The notes: a model not told the origin generated them from the letters alone. Shown: positions 17,476-29,358, counted from the stretch's first letter. The stretch is DNA of 64,000 bases from Arthrobacter beigongshangensis (GCF_016820585.1 NZ_JADHDX010000005.1:62001-126000), one strand, 5' to 3'. Numbers and translations are program-made.

Positions 17476-18342
17476 ATGAAAAAACAACACAAGGTAAGCA
17501 AGATGAAGAAAAGTACGAAAATAAAAATAATTCAATACGCAGTTTTAGTTACAACCGCTCTTTTTATGGCATTTCCGATTTACTGGATATTTTCAAACTC
17601 TTTAAAAACACTAAATGGTATCAGTCAATATCCACCAGAACTTTTTCCAAGCAATCCGCAGTTCCAAAACTATTTAACAGTATTAAAGGATAGCAATACG
17701 CTAATTTATTTCCGAAACACAATTATTTTAATTATTGGGAATACGGTCGGAACGCTCGTTTCTAGTTCATTGGTAGCCTATCCATTATCAAGAATGAATT
17801 TTAAGGGTAAAAAATTAATATTCGCCATTATTCTTGCTACTATGATGGTCCCAACTGTAACTACAGTTATCCCTCAATTCATTATCTTTCGCCAATTAGG
17901 TTGGTTGGATAGCTTTTTGCCATTGATTGTACCAAGTTTTTTCGCATTTCCATATAACGTCTTTTTGTTTAGACAATTCTTTATGACGATACCGAAAAGC
18001 ATTGATGAATCAGCAATGATTGATGGTTGTAACCGTTGGCAAATATTTATTAAAGTGTTAGTGCCAATCGCTAAACCAATCTTCATTACTGTGGGTGTAT
18101 TATCAGCAGTGTATTGGTGGAATGAACTCTTTACACCATTAATCTTTATTGACTCAGATAACTTAAAGCCGTTAACAATAGGTGCATTGTCATCGTTTAA
18201 AGTAGCGGGTGCGACAAACGTTACGGCTTGGAATTTGCAAATGGCTATGGCGATGATTATGGCTATTCCTCCGATGATTTTATATCTATTTGCCTCACGT
18301 TATTTAGTAGAAGGAATTAAAACATCCGGATTAAAAGACTAA
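17476..18342 (+). CDS. araQ: sugar ABC transporter permease, AraQ-like
   Basis: Second CUT1 permease, 288 residues, MalG type, with the EAA motif DESAMIDGCNRWQIFIKVLVP near residue 180 and a C-terminal membrane segment. It starts 17 bases after araP behind a GGGGGCGGGAG ribosome site. Together with araP and the lipoprotein it makes an importer that needs a shared ATPase such as MsmX. Specificity is inferred from the surrounding arabinose genes. Confidence 0.85.
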   Translation: MKKQHKVSKMKKSTKIKIIQYAVLVTTALFMAFPIYWIFSNSLKTLNGISQYPPELFPSNPQFQNYLTVLKDSNTLIYFRNTIILIIGNTVGTLVSSSLVAYPLSRMNFKGKKLIFAIILATMMVPTVTTVIPQFIIFRQLGWLDSFLPLIVPSFFAFPYNVFLFRQFFMTIPKSIDESAMIDGCNRWQIFIKVLVPIAKPIFITVGVLSAVYWWNELFTPLIFIDSDNLKPLTIGALSSFKVAGATNVTAWNLQMAMAMIMAIPPMILYLFASRYLVEGIKTSGLKD

Positions 18343-18371
18343 AATATCTATATAAATTATGGAGGGTAACT

Positions 18372-20315
18372 ATGAGCAATCTTACAAGTATTTCTTTAGA
18401 TAATATTAAAATTAATGATGATTTTTGGAATAACTATCGATCATTACTAAAGTCTACAGTCATTCCATATCAATATGAGGCATTGAATGATCAGATTCCT
18501 GATGCAGAGCCAAGTTATTCAATTCAAAACTTTAGAGTGGCAGCAGGAGAAATTAGTGGAAAATTCCAAGGAGCAATTTTTCAAGATAGTGATGTTGCTA
18601 AATGGCTGGAAGCTGTCGGCTATTTATTGGCAAATCAAAGGGATTTGGAACTTGAGAAAAAGGCTGACGACTTAATCGATTTAGTTGCACGTGCACAAGC
18701 TCCAGATGGATATTTACATACGTATTATATCATCGAAGCACCTGATCAGCGCTGGACAAATCTGTATGATTGTCATGAATTATATTGTGCTGGTCATATG
18801 ATTGAAGCCGGTGTTTCTTATTATAAGGCTACTGGGAAAAGTCAGTTGCTCGATGTTGTATGCAAGTTAGCTGATCACATCGATTCAGTGTTTGGTGTAA
18901 CAGAAGGGAAATTAAAAGGCTATGATAGTCATCCAGAAATTGAATTAGCTTTAGTAAAACTATATGAAGTAACTAATAATGACAAGTACCTCTGTTTAAG
19001 CAAATATTTTATTGACCAACGCGGACAGGAGCCTAATTTTTTCTATGAAGAATGGGAGAAACGCGGTAGAACGCTTCATGAAAGTAGTGTATTTAAAGAA
19101 CCAAATTTGTATTATAATCAGAGTTTTTCTCCAGTAAGAGAGCAGGAACATGCAACAGGTCATGCCGTCAGAGCGGTCTATTTATATACAGCAATGGCAG
19201 ATTTAGCACGTTTAACGAATGACTCGGAGTTACATGTAGCGTGTCAAAAGTTATGGAATAATATCACACAAAAACAGATGTACATTACCGGTGGTATCGG
19301 TTCAACTGAAATTGGAGAGGCATTTACTTTTGATTATGATTTGCCTAATGACTCAATGTATGCTGAAACGTGTGCCTCGATTGGCTTAATATTTTTTGCG
19401 AAACGAATGTTGCTGATGGAGACGGATTCCAAGTATGCAGATATTATTGAGAAGGCACTTTATAACATTGTATTAGAAAGCATGGCACTTGATGGAAAGC
19501 ATTATTTCTATGTAAATCCGTTGGAGGTATCACCTGATGCAAGTGAAAAGAATCCTGGTAAAACACATGTAAAGAGTACGCGTCAAAAGTGGTTCGGTGT
19601 TTCATGTTGCCCGCCAAATGTCGCGAGATTGTTAGGTTCACTTGGAGATTATTTATATACAGTGACGGAAGATGAAGTTTATAGCCATTTATATATTGGT
19701 AGTCACGCGAATTTAACAATGAAACAGACTGATGTGGAATTAATCCAAGTATCTAATTTACCATGGGATGGAAATGTGAGTCTTGAGGTAAGGGTCGAAA
19801 AACCTATTAACTTTACAATCGGTTTGAGAATTCCACGTTGGACAAAAGGTGAATTTGAATTAATGGTCAATGGAACTGCGGGAAGTTACACGATGAAGAA
19901 TGGTTATGCAATGATTAGAAATGATTGGGAAACCGGAGATATAATTGAAATTATTTTCCCAATGGGAGTCAAGCTGATGCAAGCCCATGCAAGTGTTAAA
20001 GCTAATTCAGGTAAAATTACAATTGAACGTGGTCCATTGATTTATTGCTTGGAAGAAGAGGATAATGGAAAAAACTTAAACACAATTATCGTAAATCCGG
20101 ATCGGAACTGGAATGTTATTGAAGAATATATGGATGGGATTGGAAAGATTATCGCTTTAGAAACAGATGCGGATATAGATGCACCAGTTCAAGTGAAAGA
20201 ACTTTATAGTGAATTCCAACATCATCGGACGAATAAAAGAATAAAAGCGATTCCTTATTTAGTTTGGGGAAATCGAGGAGCAGGAGAAATGTGTATTTGG
20301 TGTCGACATCATTGA
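18372..20315 (+). CDS. GH127 beta-L-arabinofuranosidase
   Basis: Glycoside hydrolase family 127 enzyme of 647 residues, removing non-reducing beta-L-arabinofuranose from oligosaccharides. The residues that in HypBA1 of Bifidobacterium form the zinc-thiolate active site (Glu338, Cys340, Cys417, Cys418) are matched by Glu332 and Cys334 (YAETC) and Cys412-Cys413 (SCCPPN), so the retaining cysteine-nucleophile mechanism is conserved. No signal peptide is present, so it acts on imported oligosaccharides in the cytoplasm. It begins with ATG after GGAGG, 29 bases behind araQ. It complements GH51 at 24510, which handles alpha-linked arabinose. Confidence 0.92.
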   Translation: MSNLTSISLDNIKINDDFWNNYRSLLKSTVIPYQYEALNDQIPDAEPSYSIQNFRVAAGEISGKFQGAIFQDSDVAKWLEAVGYLLANQRDLELEKKADDLIDLVARAQAPDGYLHTYYIIEAPDQRWTNLYDCHELYCAGHMIEAGVSYYKATGKSQLLDVVCKLADHIDSVFGVTEGKLKGYDSHPEIELALVKLYEVTNNDKYLCLSKYFIDQRGQEPNFFYEEWEKRGRTLHESSVFKEPNLYYNQSFSPVREQEHATGHAVRAVYLYTAMADLARLTNDSELHVACQKLWNNITQKQMYITGGIGSTEIGEAFTFDYDLPNDSMYAETCASIGLIFFAKRMLLMETDSKYADIIEKALYNIVLESMALDGKHYFYVNPLEVSPDASEKNPGKTHVKSTRQKWFGVSCCPPNVARLLGSLGDYLYTVTEDEVYSHLYIGSHANLTMKQTDVELIQVSNLPWDGNVSLEVRVEKPINFTIGLRIPRWTKGEFELMVNGTAGSYTMKNGYAMIRNDWETGDIIEIIFPMGVKLMQAHASVKANSGKITIERGPLIYCLEEEDNGKNLNTIIVNPDRNWNVIEEYMDGIGKIIALETDADIDAPVQVKELYSEFQHHRTNKRIKAIPYLVWGNRGAGEMCIWCRHH

Positions 20316-20424
20316 AATTTACCTTTGATTGATAGAAGTTTTTAATATCTTTTGGTGCTAAAAAGAAGTTTAATCCCTTAGTCCAGATGAATACAAAAGG
20401 TATCTTAAGTAATCTTGATGGAAA

Positions 20425-20457
20425 TCTGACCAACACGCTAGGGTGTGTTTGGTCAGA
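20425..20457 (+). other. hairpin between GH127 and araB
   Basis: TCTGACCAA plus CAC pair with GTG plus TTGGTCAGA with one bulged T. It lies in the 185-base gap ahead of araB and lacks a T-run, so it may be a processing or stability element. Confidence 0.5.
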
Positions 20458-20500
20458 GATTGATAAAAGCAAGCTTTATATCGAGGATGAGGTGAGTTTT

Positions 20501-22168
20501 GTGGCGAAATATACAATTGGTGTGGATTATGGAAGTTTATCTGGTAGAGCGGTGCTTGTTGAAATTGCCACTGGAAAAGAAGTAGCGACAGCGGTGAAAG
20601 AATATACCCACAAGGTGATGGATGAATATTTACCTGATCAGACAACTAAGTTAGCGCCGGACTGGGCATTACAGCATCCGAGTGATTATTTAGAAGTACT
20701 AGAACTGACAATCCCGCAAGTATTAAAGCAATCAGGTGTGTCTGCCGATGATGTCGTTGGTATTGGGATAGATTTTACTGCTTGTACGGTCATGCCGATT
20801 AAAACAGATGGTACACCATTGTGTATGACTAATGAATGGAGTAAGAACCCACATAGTTATGTGAAGCTCTGGAAACATCATGCTGCACAAAATGAAGCAA
20901 ATCGCTTAAATGAAATTGCTGAAGCGCGAGGCGAGGAATTCCTACAGCGTTATGGTGGGAAGATTTCTTCGGAGTGGATGATCCCGAAGATATGGCAAAT
21001 TTTAAATGAAGCACCAGAGATTTACGAAGCAGCAGATCAAATACTTGAAGCAACAGATTGGATTGTTTCGCAATTGACTGGTGAAATTAGTAGAAATAGT
21101 TGTACAGCTGGGTATAAGGCCATTTGGCATAAACAAGATGGTTATCCCACAAAAGAATTCTTCAAAGCATTAGATCCACGATTGGAGAATGTCGTAGAAG
21201 AGAAGTTATCAAATGAAATCTTTTCAATTGGCTCAAAAGCGGGTGAGATTACGATTGAAGCGGCTAAACTAACAGGTCTAAACCCAGGTACAGCCGTTGC
21301 TGTGGCGAATGTGGATGCACATGTGTCAATCCCGGCAGTGGGAATTACTGAACCTGGGAAATTACTAATGATTATGGGAACATCTACTTGTCACATTCTA
21401 CTAGGCGCGGAGGAAAAGATTGTCCCTGGCATGTGTGGTGTTGTTGAAGATGGTGTCATTCCAGGTCTTATGGGTTATGAAGCAGGTCAGTCTTGTGTCG
21501 GTGATCATTTTGAGTGGTTTATCGAAAACTGTGTGCCGGAAAGTTATGAACAAGAAGCAGTAGATAAGGGAATGAATATTCACGAACTTTTAACCGAAAA
21601 GGCAAATGCGCTTCAAGTAGGTGAAAGTGGTCTTTTGGCACTAGACTGGTGGAATGGTAACAGATCAACACTTGTCGACGCCGACCTTACCGGGGTGTTG
21701 ATCGGGGCGACATTATTAACCAAGCCGGAGGAAATATATCGGGCACTTATAGAAGCCACAGCCTTTGGAACAAGGATGATCGTTGAAGCGTTTCGCAATA
21801 ATGGTGTTCCTGTTGACGAAGTATATGCATGTGGGGGAATTGCAGAAAAAAATAAGCTGATGATGCAAATTTATTCGGATGTTTTAAATATGGAAGTTAA
21901 AATTTCTGCGTCGTCCCAAACACCGGCACTTGGTTCGGCGATGTTTGGTGCGGTAGCAGCTGGTGCTGAGCGGGGAGGGTATACAACCATTACTGAAGCG
22001 GCGAAAGTGATGGGAAGGGTAAAAGCTGAAACATACAAACCGATTGTGAAAAACACGAGTATCTATGAAAAGTTATTCGCGGAATATGGAAAGTTATATG
22101 ATTATTTCGGTCGTGGCGAAAATAATATAATGAAAATATTGAAGGAAATTAAAATGAATAGTCTCTAA
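20501..22168 (+). CDS. araB: L-ribulokinase
   Basis: FGGY-family kinase phosphorylating L-ribulose to L-ribulose-5-phosphate. The N-terminal nucleotide-binding motif [17 protein letters not shown], the GIDFTACT segment near residue 90 and the C-terminal FGGY ATP-binding region (ACGGIAEKN near residue 450) are visible. The frame continues 38 codons upstream, but ribulokinases begin just before KYTIGVDYG, and the GTG at 20501 follows GAGGTGAG, giving the usual 555 residues. It is the first of the araB-D-A catabolic genes; araD starts 21 bases after it. Confidence 0.95.
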   Translation: MAKYTIGVDYGSLSGRAVLVEIATGKEVATAVKEYTHKVMDEYLPDQTTKLAPDWALQHPSDYLEVLELTIPQVLKQSGVSADDVVGIGIDFTACTVMPIKTDGTPLCMTNEWSKNPHSYVKLWKHHAAQNEANRLNEIAEARGEEFLQRYGGKISSEWMIPKIWQILNEAPEIYEAADQILEATDWIVSQLTGEISRNSCTAGYKAIWHKQDGYPTKEFFKALDPRLENVVEEKLSNEIFSIGSKAGEITIEAAKLTGLNPGTAVAVANVDAHVSIPAVGITEPGKLLMIMGTSTCHILLGAEEKIVPGMCGVVEDGVIPGLMGYEAGQSCVGDHFEWFIENCVPESYEQEAVDKGMNIHELLTEKANALQVGESGLLALDWWNGNRSTLVDADLTGVLIGATLLTKPEEIYRALIEATAFGTRMIVEAFRNNGVPVDEVYACGGIAEKNKLMMQIYSDVLNMEVKISASSQTPALGSAMFGAVAAGAERGGYTTITEAAKVMGRVKAETYKPIVKNTSIYEKLFAEYGKLYDYFGRGENNIMKILKEIKMNSL

Positions 22169-22189
22169 TTTTGGTGAGGAGGAATCATC

Positions 22190-22903
22190 ATGCTTGAATC
22201 GCTAAAGTACGAAGTATTACAAGCGAATTTGCAATTGCCTAAGCATGGGCTTGTCACTTTCACTTGGGGAAATGTAAGTGGAATTGATCGTGAGAAAGGT
22301 CTTGTTGTCATTAAGCCTAGTGGAGTTATCTATGAGGAATTACAACTTGAAGATCTTGTCGTGATTGACATGGAAGGGAATATTGTCGAAGGTGATTTAC
22401 GTCCATCTTCTGATACAGCAACGCATCTTGCGCTTTATAAAGCATTTACTGAAATAGGTGGGATTGTGCATACTCATTCGCCTTGGGCGACAAGTTGGTC
22501 GCAGGCTGGTAAAGCGATTCCAGCGCTTGGTACGACACATGCGGATTATTACTACGGTGAAATACCAGTTACTCGCCCACTGACACATAAAGAAATTGAC
22601 GGTGCTTACGAATTGGAAACAGGCAATGTCATTATTGAAACGTTCCATCAACAAGCGCTTAATCCTATGGTAATGCCAGGTGTACTAGTCGCAGGTCATG
22701 CACCATTTTGTTGGGGGGAAAGCCCTAATGAAGCTGTTCACAACGCAGTCGTTTTGGATGAAGTCGCAAAAATGGCATTCTATACGCTTCAGCTAAATCC
22801 ACAGATAGATGAAATCGATCACTTCCTTTTAGACAAGCATTATCTGCGTAAACATGGAGCGAAGGCCTATTATGGGCAAAATAACGTAGTAGGGAATGAT
22901 TGA
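22190..22903 (+). CDS. araD: L-ribulose-5-phosphate 4-epimerase
   Basis: Zinc-dependent class II aldolase-fold epimerase converting L-ribulose-5-phosphate to D-xylulose-5-phosphate, feeding the pentose phosphate pathway. Metal ligands are visible in [10 protein letters not shown] (near residues 95-97) and AGHAPFCWG (near residue 170). It is 237 residues, close to the usual 231. GGTGAGGAGGA precedes the ATG. It overlaps the longest possible araA frame by a few bases, but the preferred araA start at 22929 lies after its stop. Confidence 0.95.
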   Translation: MLESLKYEVLQANLQLPKHGLVTFTWGNVSGIDREKGLVVIKPSGVIYEELQLEDLVVIDMEGNIVEGDLRPSSDTATHLALYKAFTEIGGIVHTHSPWATSWSQAGKAIPALGTTHADYYYGEIPVTRPLTHKEIDGAYELETGNVIIETFHQQALNPMVMPGVLVAGHAPFCWGESPNEAVHNAVVLDEVAKMAFYTLQLNPQIDEIDHFLLDKHYLRKHGAKAYYGQNNVVGND

Positions 22904-22928
22904 TAAAAATCAGCTAGGGGGAATTTCT

Positions 22929-24401
22929 TTGTTAAAAATAAAAGCATACGAATTTTGGTTTATAACGGGCAGTCAAATGCTGTATGGAGAAGATGTACTT
23001 AGTCAAGTAGAAAAACATTCGAAGGATATAGTTGCTGGAATAAATAGCGCAGGTTCTGTTTCTTACAAGCTTGTTTTCAAGTCGGTAGTCAAAGATTCTG
23101 ATTCGATTCGTAAGTTAATGCTTGAAGCGAATGCAGACGGAAATTGCGCAGGGGTCATCACATGGATGCATACATTTTCCCCATCTAAAATGTGGATTTT
23201 AGGTTTAAAAGCTTTAACGAAACCGATGTTGCATTTACATACTCAGTATAATCGTGATATTCCTTGGGGAAATATTGATATGGATTTCATGAACTTAAAT
23301 CAATCCGCACATGGTGATCGAGAATTTGGATTTATAAATAGCAGAATGAATATTACTCGAAAAGTCATTGCAGGTCATTGGCAAAGTGATGAAGTGAGAG
23401 AACGAATCGGCGGCTGGATGAGAACTTCGGTTGCATTCAATGAAAGTCAAAACCTGAAAGTAGCTAGATTTGGTGATAATATGCGTCATGTTGCGGTTAC
23501 GGAAGGTGATAAAGTAGAAGCGCAAATTCAATTAGGTTGGACTGTGAACGGTTATGGTATAGGGGATCTTGTTGAACGGCTGAATCTCATCTCTGATCAA
23601 GAAGTAGATAACCTCATGGATGAGTATCATGAAAGGTATAACATAACCGGTGGAGAGGAAACAATTCAATCGATTCGTTACCAAGCGAAGATTGAAATTG
23701 GCCTAAAATCCTTTTTAGAAGAGGGTAACTACACTGCTTTTACCACTACGTTTGAAGATTTGCATGGGATGAGACAACTTCCTGGGCTGGCTGTTCAGCG
23801 ATTGATGGAGCAAGGTTATGGTTTTGCAGGTGAGGGTGACTGGAAAACGGCCGCGCTTGTTCGATTGATGAAAGTTGTTGCTGATGGTAAGGGTACTTCG
23901 TTTATGGAAGATTATACGTACCACTTTGAACCTGGTAATGAGCTCGTTCTTGGTTCGCATATGCTTGAAGTTTGTCCGACAATTGCTACCTCGAAGCCTA
24001 CAATCGAGGTACATCCGCTAGGAATCGGTGATAAGGAGGATCCGGCGAGAATGGTATTTAACGGGGCAAGTGGGCATGCACTAAATGCAACAATTATTGA
24101 TATGGGCCACAGATTCCGCCTCGTTATTAATGAAGTAGAAGCGGTGGAAGTAGAGAAGGATCTGCCGAATTTACCAGTTGCGCGAGTACTTTGGAAACCG
24201 CAACCATCATTGAATAAGGCGGCTGAAAATTGGATTATCGCTGGTGGTGCGCATCATTCCTGCTTCTCTTATGTTGTAACGCCAGAACAGCTTATGGATT
24301 TTGCAGAGCTTGTTGGAATAGAGTCTGTCCTCATTAATAATGATACGAACTCAAAGGAATTCAAAAATGAATTACGTTGGAATAGTCTTCTATATAGGTA
24401 A
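22929..24401 (+). CDS. araA: L-arabinose isomerase
   Basis: Manganese-dependent isomerase of L-arabinose to L-ribulose, the first intracellular step of arabinose use. Family hallmarks include EFWFITGSQMLYGE at the N terminus, GVITWMHTFSPSKMW, HLHTQYNRDIPW, and the C-terminal AGGAHHSCFSY. The frame opens at ATG 22896 inside araD, but TTG 22929 follows AGGGGGAA and starts the protein at the same point as Bacillus subtilis AraA, giving about 491 residues. It is the third gene of the araB-D-A block. Confidence 0.95.
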   Translation: MLKIKAYEFWFITGSQMLYGEDVLSQVEKHSKDIVAGINSAGSVSYKLVFKSVVKDSDSIRKLMLEANADGNCAGVITWMHTFSPSKMWILGLKALTKPMLHLHTQYNRDIPWGNIDMDFMNLNQSAHGDREFGFINSRMNITRKVIAGHWQSDEVRERIGGWMRTSVAFNESQNLKVARFGDNMRHVAVTEGDKVEAQIQLGWTVNGYGIGDLVERLNLISDQEVDNLMDEYHERYNITGGEETIQSIRYQAKIEIGLKSFLEEGNYTAFTTTFEDLHGMRQLPGLAVQRLMEQGYGFAGEGDWKTAALVRLMKVVADGKGTSFMEDYTYHFEPGNELVLGSHMLEVCPTIATSKPTIEVHPLGIGDKEDPARMVFNGASGHALNATIIDMGHRFRLVINEVEAVEVEKDLPNLPVARVLWKPQPSLNKAAENWIIAGGAHHSCFSYVVTPEQLMDFAELVGIESVLINNDTNSKEFKNELRWNSLLYR

Positions 24402-26015
<1,614 letters not shown>

Positions 26016-26236
26016 TTTATGTGTAGCTTCCACTAGAGTTGTGTGAAGTGAAAAAAATTATAGGGTCCCCAATTCTTCAAAATTTAATGATTACAAAAGA
26101 AAAAGTCCTTTATAATGGTTTGTACAGGAAGTACCTGTCAAAATCCAATTACAGAAGAAATGAAAAGGTTAGTACTGTTTTATACGAATGAAGTCCACCA
26201 GGAGATTAATTGGGTTATCAAGTAGCAATTTATCAT
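26016..26236 (+). other. untranslated tail of the arabinose operon
   Basis: About 220 bases between abfA and its terminator. I see no gene with a ribosome site; the length suggests decayed coding sequence or an untranslated tail. Confidence 0.4.
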
Positions 26237-26275
26237 AAAGATACCAAAGGGGAAAATCCTCTTCGGTATCTTTTT
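26237..26275 (+). terminator. Rho-independent terminator of the arabinose operon
   Basis: AAAGATACC pairs with GGTATCTTT, with an inner stem AAGGGGA/TCCTCTT, and five T residues follow. Confidence 0.9.
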
Positions 26276-26368
26276 ACATTCTATCATTAATGACCAAAGG
26301 AATTAGTGTGGTAAAATTATTATAGAAACAATAATCCAGATAAATTGAACAGTTGAATATCTAAATTA

Positions 26369-26470
26369 ACTGAGCGAAGGTGCCTTAACGGGTTTAGCCG
26401 AAGCTTTAAGGCTGACGGGAAAATCTGGCTTGTGGTGGGAGGCGTCCCTTAGCGCTGCGGCGGATTCAGT
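26369..26470. other. GC-rich structured element upstream of the yxkF-like gene
   Basis: A 102-base segment, visibly richer in G and C than its surroundings, is bounded by ACTGA and TCAGT. Inside, GCCTTAA (26382-26388) pairs with TTAAGGC (26406-26412) enclosing CGG/CCG, and GGGA/TCCC form a second small stem. It could be a structured leader RNA of the next gene or a dispersed repeat; I recognise no riboswitch class. Confidence 0.4.
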
Positions 26471-26521
26471 GATATTCTTTAATCAATTACAAGAGTTCTT
26501 TTTAAAGAAAGAGGTATTTCA

Positions 26522-27409
26522 ATGATCAATCAACTGCGTAAAATCTATCCTTCCCTCATTGTGTATACCGAAGGTCAGGATTATGTAAATCTTACATATA
26601 AGTGGTTTGTTATGAATGATGACATTATTGGCATTCATGAAGATGAGCTGACTGCAAAAGATGCATCCTTATTAGCCACTTTTATAGTCCCTTACAACAT
26701 CAATTTCCCAATACCTACGGATGAAGAACAAAAGTGGAGTGCGGTCATCCATGCGACTAATGCAAGTGCTAGCGCTAGCCTGAAATGGCTAAACCCTTAT
26801 CGTTTTGTTTACTTTTCAATAAAGAAAAATGAAGTTGATCCGATTGTCTTTAAAAGTGCGGTACAGGAACTTTTTACTAAACCGGTCCCTATTTTATGGG
26901 CTAATGGCTATGAAGGCATTATTATTGAGGAACAAGTAACAACTGAGGAAAGTACTTCCTATGAACAAATCATAGATTTATTAATGAGTGATTTATATGT
27001 CAAAATCAACTTCTTTGTGGGCCCTTATCGACAAGGGGAAGAGGGGATTGCACAACATTATCAATCTTTATTCAATGCTGCTAAAAGCGTATTTGTCTAT
27101 TCGAATAAGGCAGTTGTTACCTATATAGATGCTGTCCCTTATTTACTGCTCCATCAAACAGATCAAAACTTCCGGTCCGATATGAGTCAAACCATTTTAC
27201 AAGTATATAGGGATGACGAAGAAACGCTAAAAATGATTGAAACGTTTGTACATTGTAATTTGAATCTATCGGAAACGGCAAAAGCCTTACATATGCATCG
27301 CAACAGTTTACAATATCGATTGGATCGTTTTTTGGAGAAGACGGGCATAGATATTCGCCAATTTCACCAAGCAATGACCGTATATTTGGCCTTATTAGCG
27401 AGAAAGTAA
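26522..27409 (+). CDS. PucR/CdaR-type transcriptional regulator, YxkF-like
   Basis: A 295-residue protein with a C-terminal PucR-family helix-turn-helix (LNLSETAKALHMHRNSLQYRLDRFLEKTGIDIR, split over residues 245-280). The N-terminal part has no motif I can name. In Bacillus subtilis a gene of this type, yxkF, lies beside msmX, and here it is also the gene before msmX, though separated by 850 bases. AGAGG precedes the ATG. A role in controlling msmX or sugar uptake is a guess from position. Confidence 0.75.
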   Translation: MINQLRKIYPSLIVYTEGQDYVNLTYKWFVMNDDIIGIHEDELTAKDASLLATFIVPYNINFPIPTDEEQKWSAVIHATNASASASLKWLNPYRFVYFSIKKNEVDPIVFKSAVQELFTKPVPILWANGYEGIIIEEQVTTEESTSYEQIIDLLMSDLYVKINFFVGPYRQGEEGIAQHYQSLFNAAKSVFVYSNKAVVTYIDAVPYLLLHQTDQNFRSDMSQTILQVYRDDEETLKMIETFVHCNLNLSETAKALHMHRNSLQYRLDRFLEKTGIDIRQFHQAMTVYLALLARK

Positions 27410-27564
27410 CCTTAAAACATATCCATTTACTTGTATAAATCGCAAGTAAGCAAAGACTTGAAACTAGCTTGTTAACTGAATCATTTCCGGTTCGCTTTCG
27501 GCTAACTATTCAAGACATAATTACCAAGGAGGAATGGAGGTTCATTCCTCCTTTAGGAGCAAGC

Positions 27565-27605
27565 GTGGCTAGAAACGCCTTCGTCATTTCTAGCCACATC
27601 TTTTT
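27565..27605 (+). terminator. terminator downstream of the yxkF-like gene
   Basis: GTGGCTAGAAA (27565-27575) pairs with TTTCTAGCCAC (27587-27597), followed by ATCTTTTT. It lies 155 bases after the coding end. Confidence 0.8.
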
Positions 27606-28228
27606 CGGTCATCTTGCTATGAATAGTTGTCTGTCGCAAACCTACAATGTTTAAGTGATAAATGTAACTGCTTGGAAAGAAAAGAATAAATGTCTTTCTT
27701 TAAAGAGTGTAAGTGCCCGAAGATGCAATTTCGGGCACGCTTGCACTTTGTACAAGGTGTTTCTACTTTACTTTTAGCAAGCTTTATAGAAAGCGACACT
27801 TCCTAAAATAAAAATGGAAAAGACCATGGGCAAGGCTTCGGCCGCCAAAATTTCATCTTTGGCGGCCCTCTCCAGTTAAGAAGCCCTCTATTTGCTCGTC
27901 CCCAAAAGCATTAGTACTTCATGTATCTGCGTTTTTGGAGAGCGACGGATGAACGACTACCATATGATTACCGAACAGAATGTATAGGGATGCGGCGAAG
28001 TCGCATCCCTATACATGAAAATAGTACGGTTATTGTATAGAAGTCGTTCAATCTAAAGCGAATCCAAAGTGATTGAACATAGAGTAGATCTAGTATTTTA
28101 TTAGGTTGTTTTTTTTGTTAATCAACAGACGTAACCCTATATGTAAATATGCACGAAGATGATACAAATCTTTGTGCATATTCACCATTACTCAAATAGT
28201 TAAACTATTGTATGCTGTTAATAGTTAA

Positions 28229-28242
28229 TGAAAGCACTTACA
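28229..28242 (+). promoter_or_regulatory. cre-like site before msmX
   Basis: TGAAAGCACTTACA fits the CcpA cre consensus at 13 of 14 positions and lies just upstream of the msmX ribosome site, where CcpA would block transcription in the presence of glucose. Confidence 0.6.
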
Positions 28243-28260
28243 TATTGAGGGGGAAAGAAA

Positions 28261-29358
28261 ATGGCAGATTTACAATTAAAGAATATACGAAAAGTTTATG
28301 ACAAAGATGTTGTCTCTGTAAAAGATTTCAGTTTGGAAATTAGGGATAAAGAATTTCTAGTATTGGTAGGTCCATCGGGTTGTGGGAAATCAACGACACT
28401 TCGAATGATTGCTGGTTTGGAGGAAATAACAGATGGAGATCTTTTCATCGGCGGCAAACGCGTAAACGATGTACCACCAAAAGATCGTGATATCGCGATG
28501 GTGTTCCAAAACTATGCACTTTACCCGCATATGAACGTTTACGATAATATGGCATTTGGTCTAAAGCTTCGTAAATTGAAAAAAGATGAAATTAAAAAAC
28601 GCGTAGACAATGCGGCTAAAATTTTAGGATTAGAAGATATGTTAACACGTAAACCGAAAGCGTTATCAGGTGGACAACGTCAGCGTGTAGCTTTAGGACG
28701 TGCGATTGTTCGGGATGCTGAAGTATTCCTAATGGATGAGCCATTATCGAACTTGGATGCGAAATTACGTGTACAAATGCGTGCAGAGATTCAAAAATTG
28801 CACAAGCGTTTACAAACAACAACTGTCTATGTAACGCATGACCAAACGGAAGCGATGACAATGGCAACGCGCCTTGTAGTTATGAAAGATGGTATTATTC
28901 AACAAGTAGGGGCTCCTAAAGAAGTGTATGATGAGCCGAATAATGTGTTTGTTGGTGGGTTTATCGGTTCACCAGCTATGAACTTCTTAAATGGTAAGCT
29001 GGAAGGCGAACATTTTGTTATGGGAGAAGTAAAAGTTCAAGTCCCTGGTGGGAAATTGAAAGTGCTTCGTGAGCAAGGCTATGTTGGAAAAGAAGTTATT
29101 CTTGGGATTCGTCCAGAGGATATTCATGATGAGCCACTATTCATAGAATCTTCTCCTGAAACAAAATTCCGAGCATCCATAGAAGTTGCGGAATTGATGG
29201 GGGCAGAAATTATTCTTTATTCTAAAGTTGACGGGCAGGATTTTGTTGCGCGCGTCGATGCTCGTTTCAACGTTAAAGCTGGAGAATCAGTGGACTTAGC
29301 ATTTAACTTAAGCAACGCACACTTCTTCGATTGCGATACAGAAGAACGTATTAAATAA
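28261..29358 (+). CDS. msmX: shared sugar ABC transporter ATPase MsmX
   Basis: CUT1-family ATP-binding subunit of 365 residues, cytoplasmic and membrane-associated. Walker A GPSGCGKST (near residue 37), the Q-loop in VFQNYALYPHM, the signature LSGGQRQRVALGRA near residue 135, Walker B VFLMDEPLSNLD, and the H-loop VTHDQTEA are intact; a C-terminal OB-type regulatory domain follows. In Bacillus subtilis MsmX energises several sugar importers that lack their own ATPase. Here two importers (5721-8865 and 14977-18342) lack one, and this is the only such ATPase in the window. TTGAGGGGGA precedes the ATG, and a terminator follows. Confidence 0.95.
   Translation: MADLQLKNIRKVYDKDVVSVKDFSLEIRDKEFLVLVGPSGCGKSTTLRMIAGLEEITDGDLFIGGKRVNDVPPKDRDIAMVFQNYALYPHMNVYDNMAFGLKLRKLKKDEIKKRVDNAAKILGLEDMLTRKPKALSGGQRQRVALGRAIVRDAEVFLMDEPLSNLDAKLRVQMRAEIQKLHKRLQTTTVYVTHDQTEAMTMATRLVVMKDGIIQQVGAPKEVYDEPNNVFVGGFIGSPAMNFLNGKLEGEHFVMGEVKVQVPGGKLKVLREQGYVGKEVILGIRPEDIHDEPLFIESSPETKFRASIEVAELMGAEIILYSKVDGQDFVARVDARFNVKAGESVDLAFNLSNAHFFDCDTEERIK

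Larger units (their letters stand above)
27410..28260 (+). other. 851-base non-coding region with serial strong hairpins
   Basis: No convincing gene. Perfect or near-perfect stems occur at 27526-27553 (11 bp), 27565-27597 (11 bp, terminator-like), 27713-27738, 27840-27867 (10 bp, GC-rich), 27981-28015 (14 bp) and 28148-28180 (13 bp with one G-U). The inverted 9-mers TGAACGACT (27950) and AGTCGTTCA (28042) enclose the 14-bp hairpin. This may be a structured RNA, an array of dispersed palindromes, or the long leader of msmX. Confidence 0.55.

Noticed and set aside
27469-27654. Small frames in the hairpin-rich gap before msmX
   Set aside because: They run through strong hairpins and a terminator, with no convincing ribosome sites or protein features.
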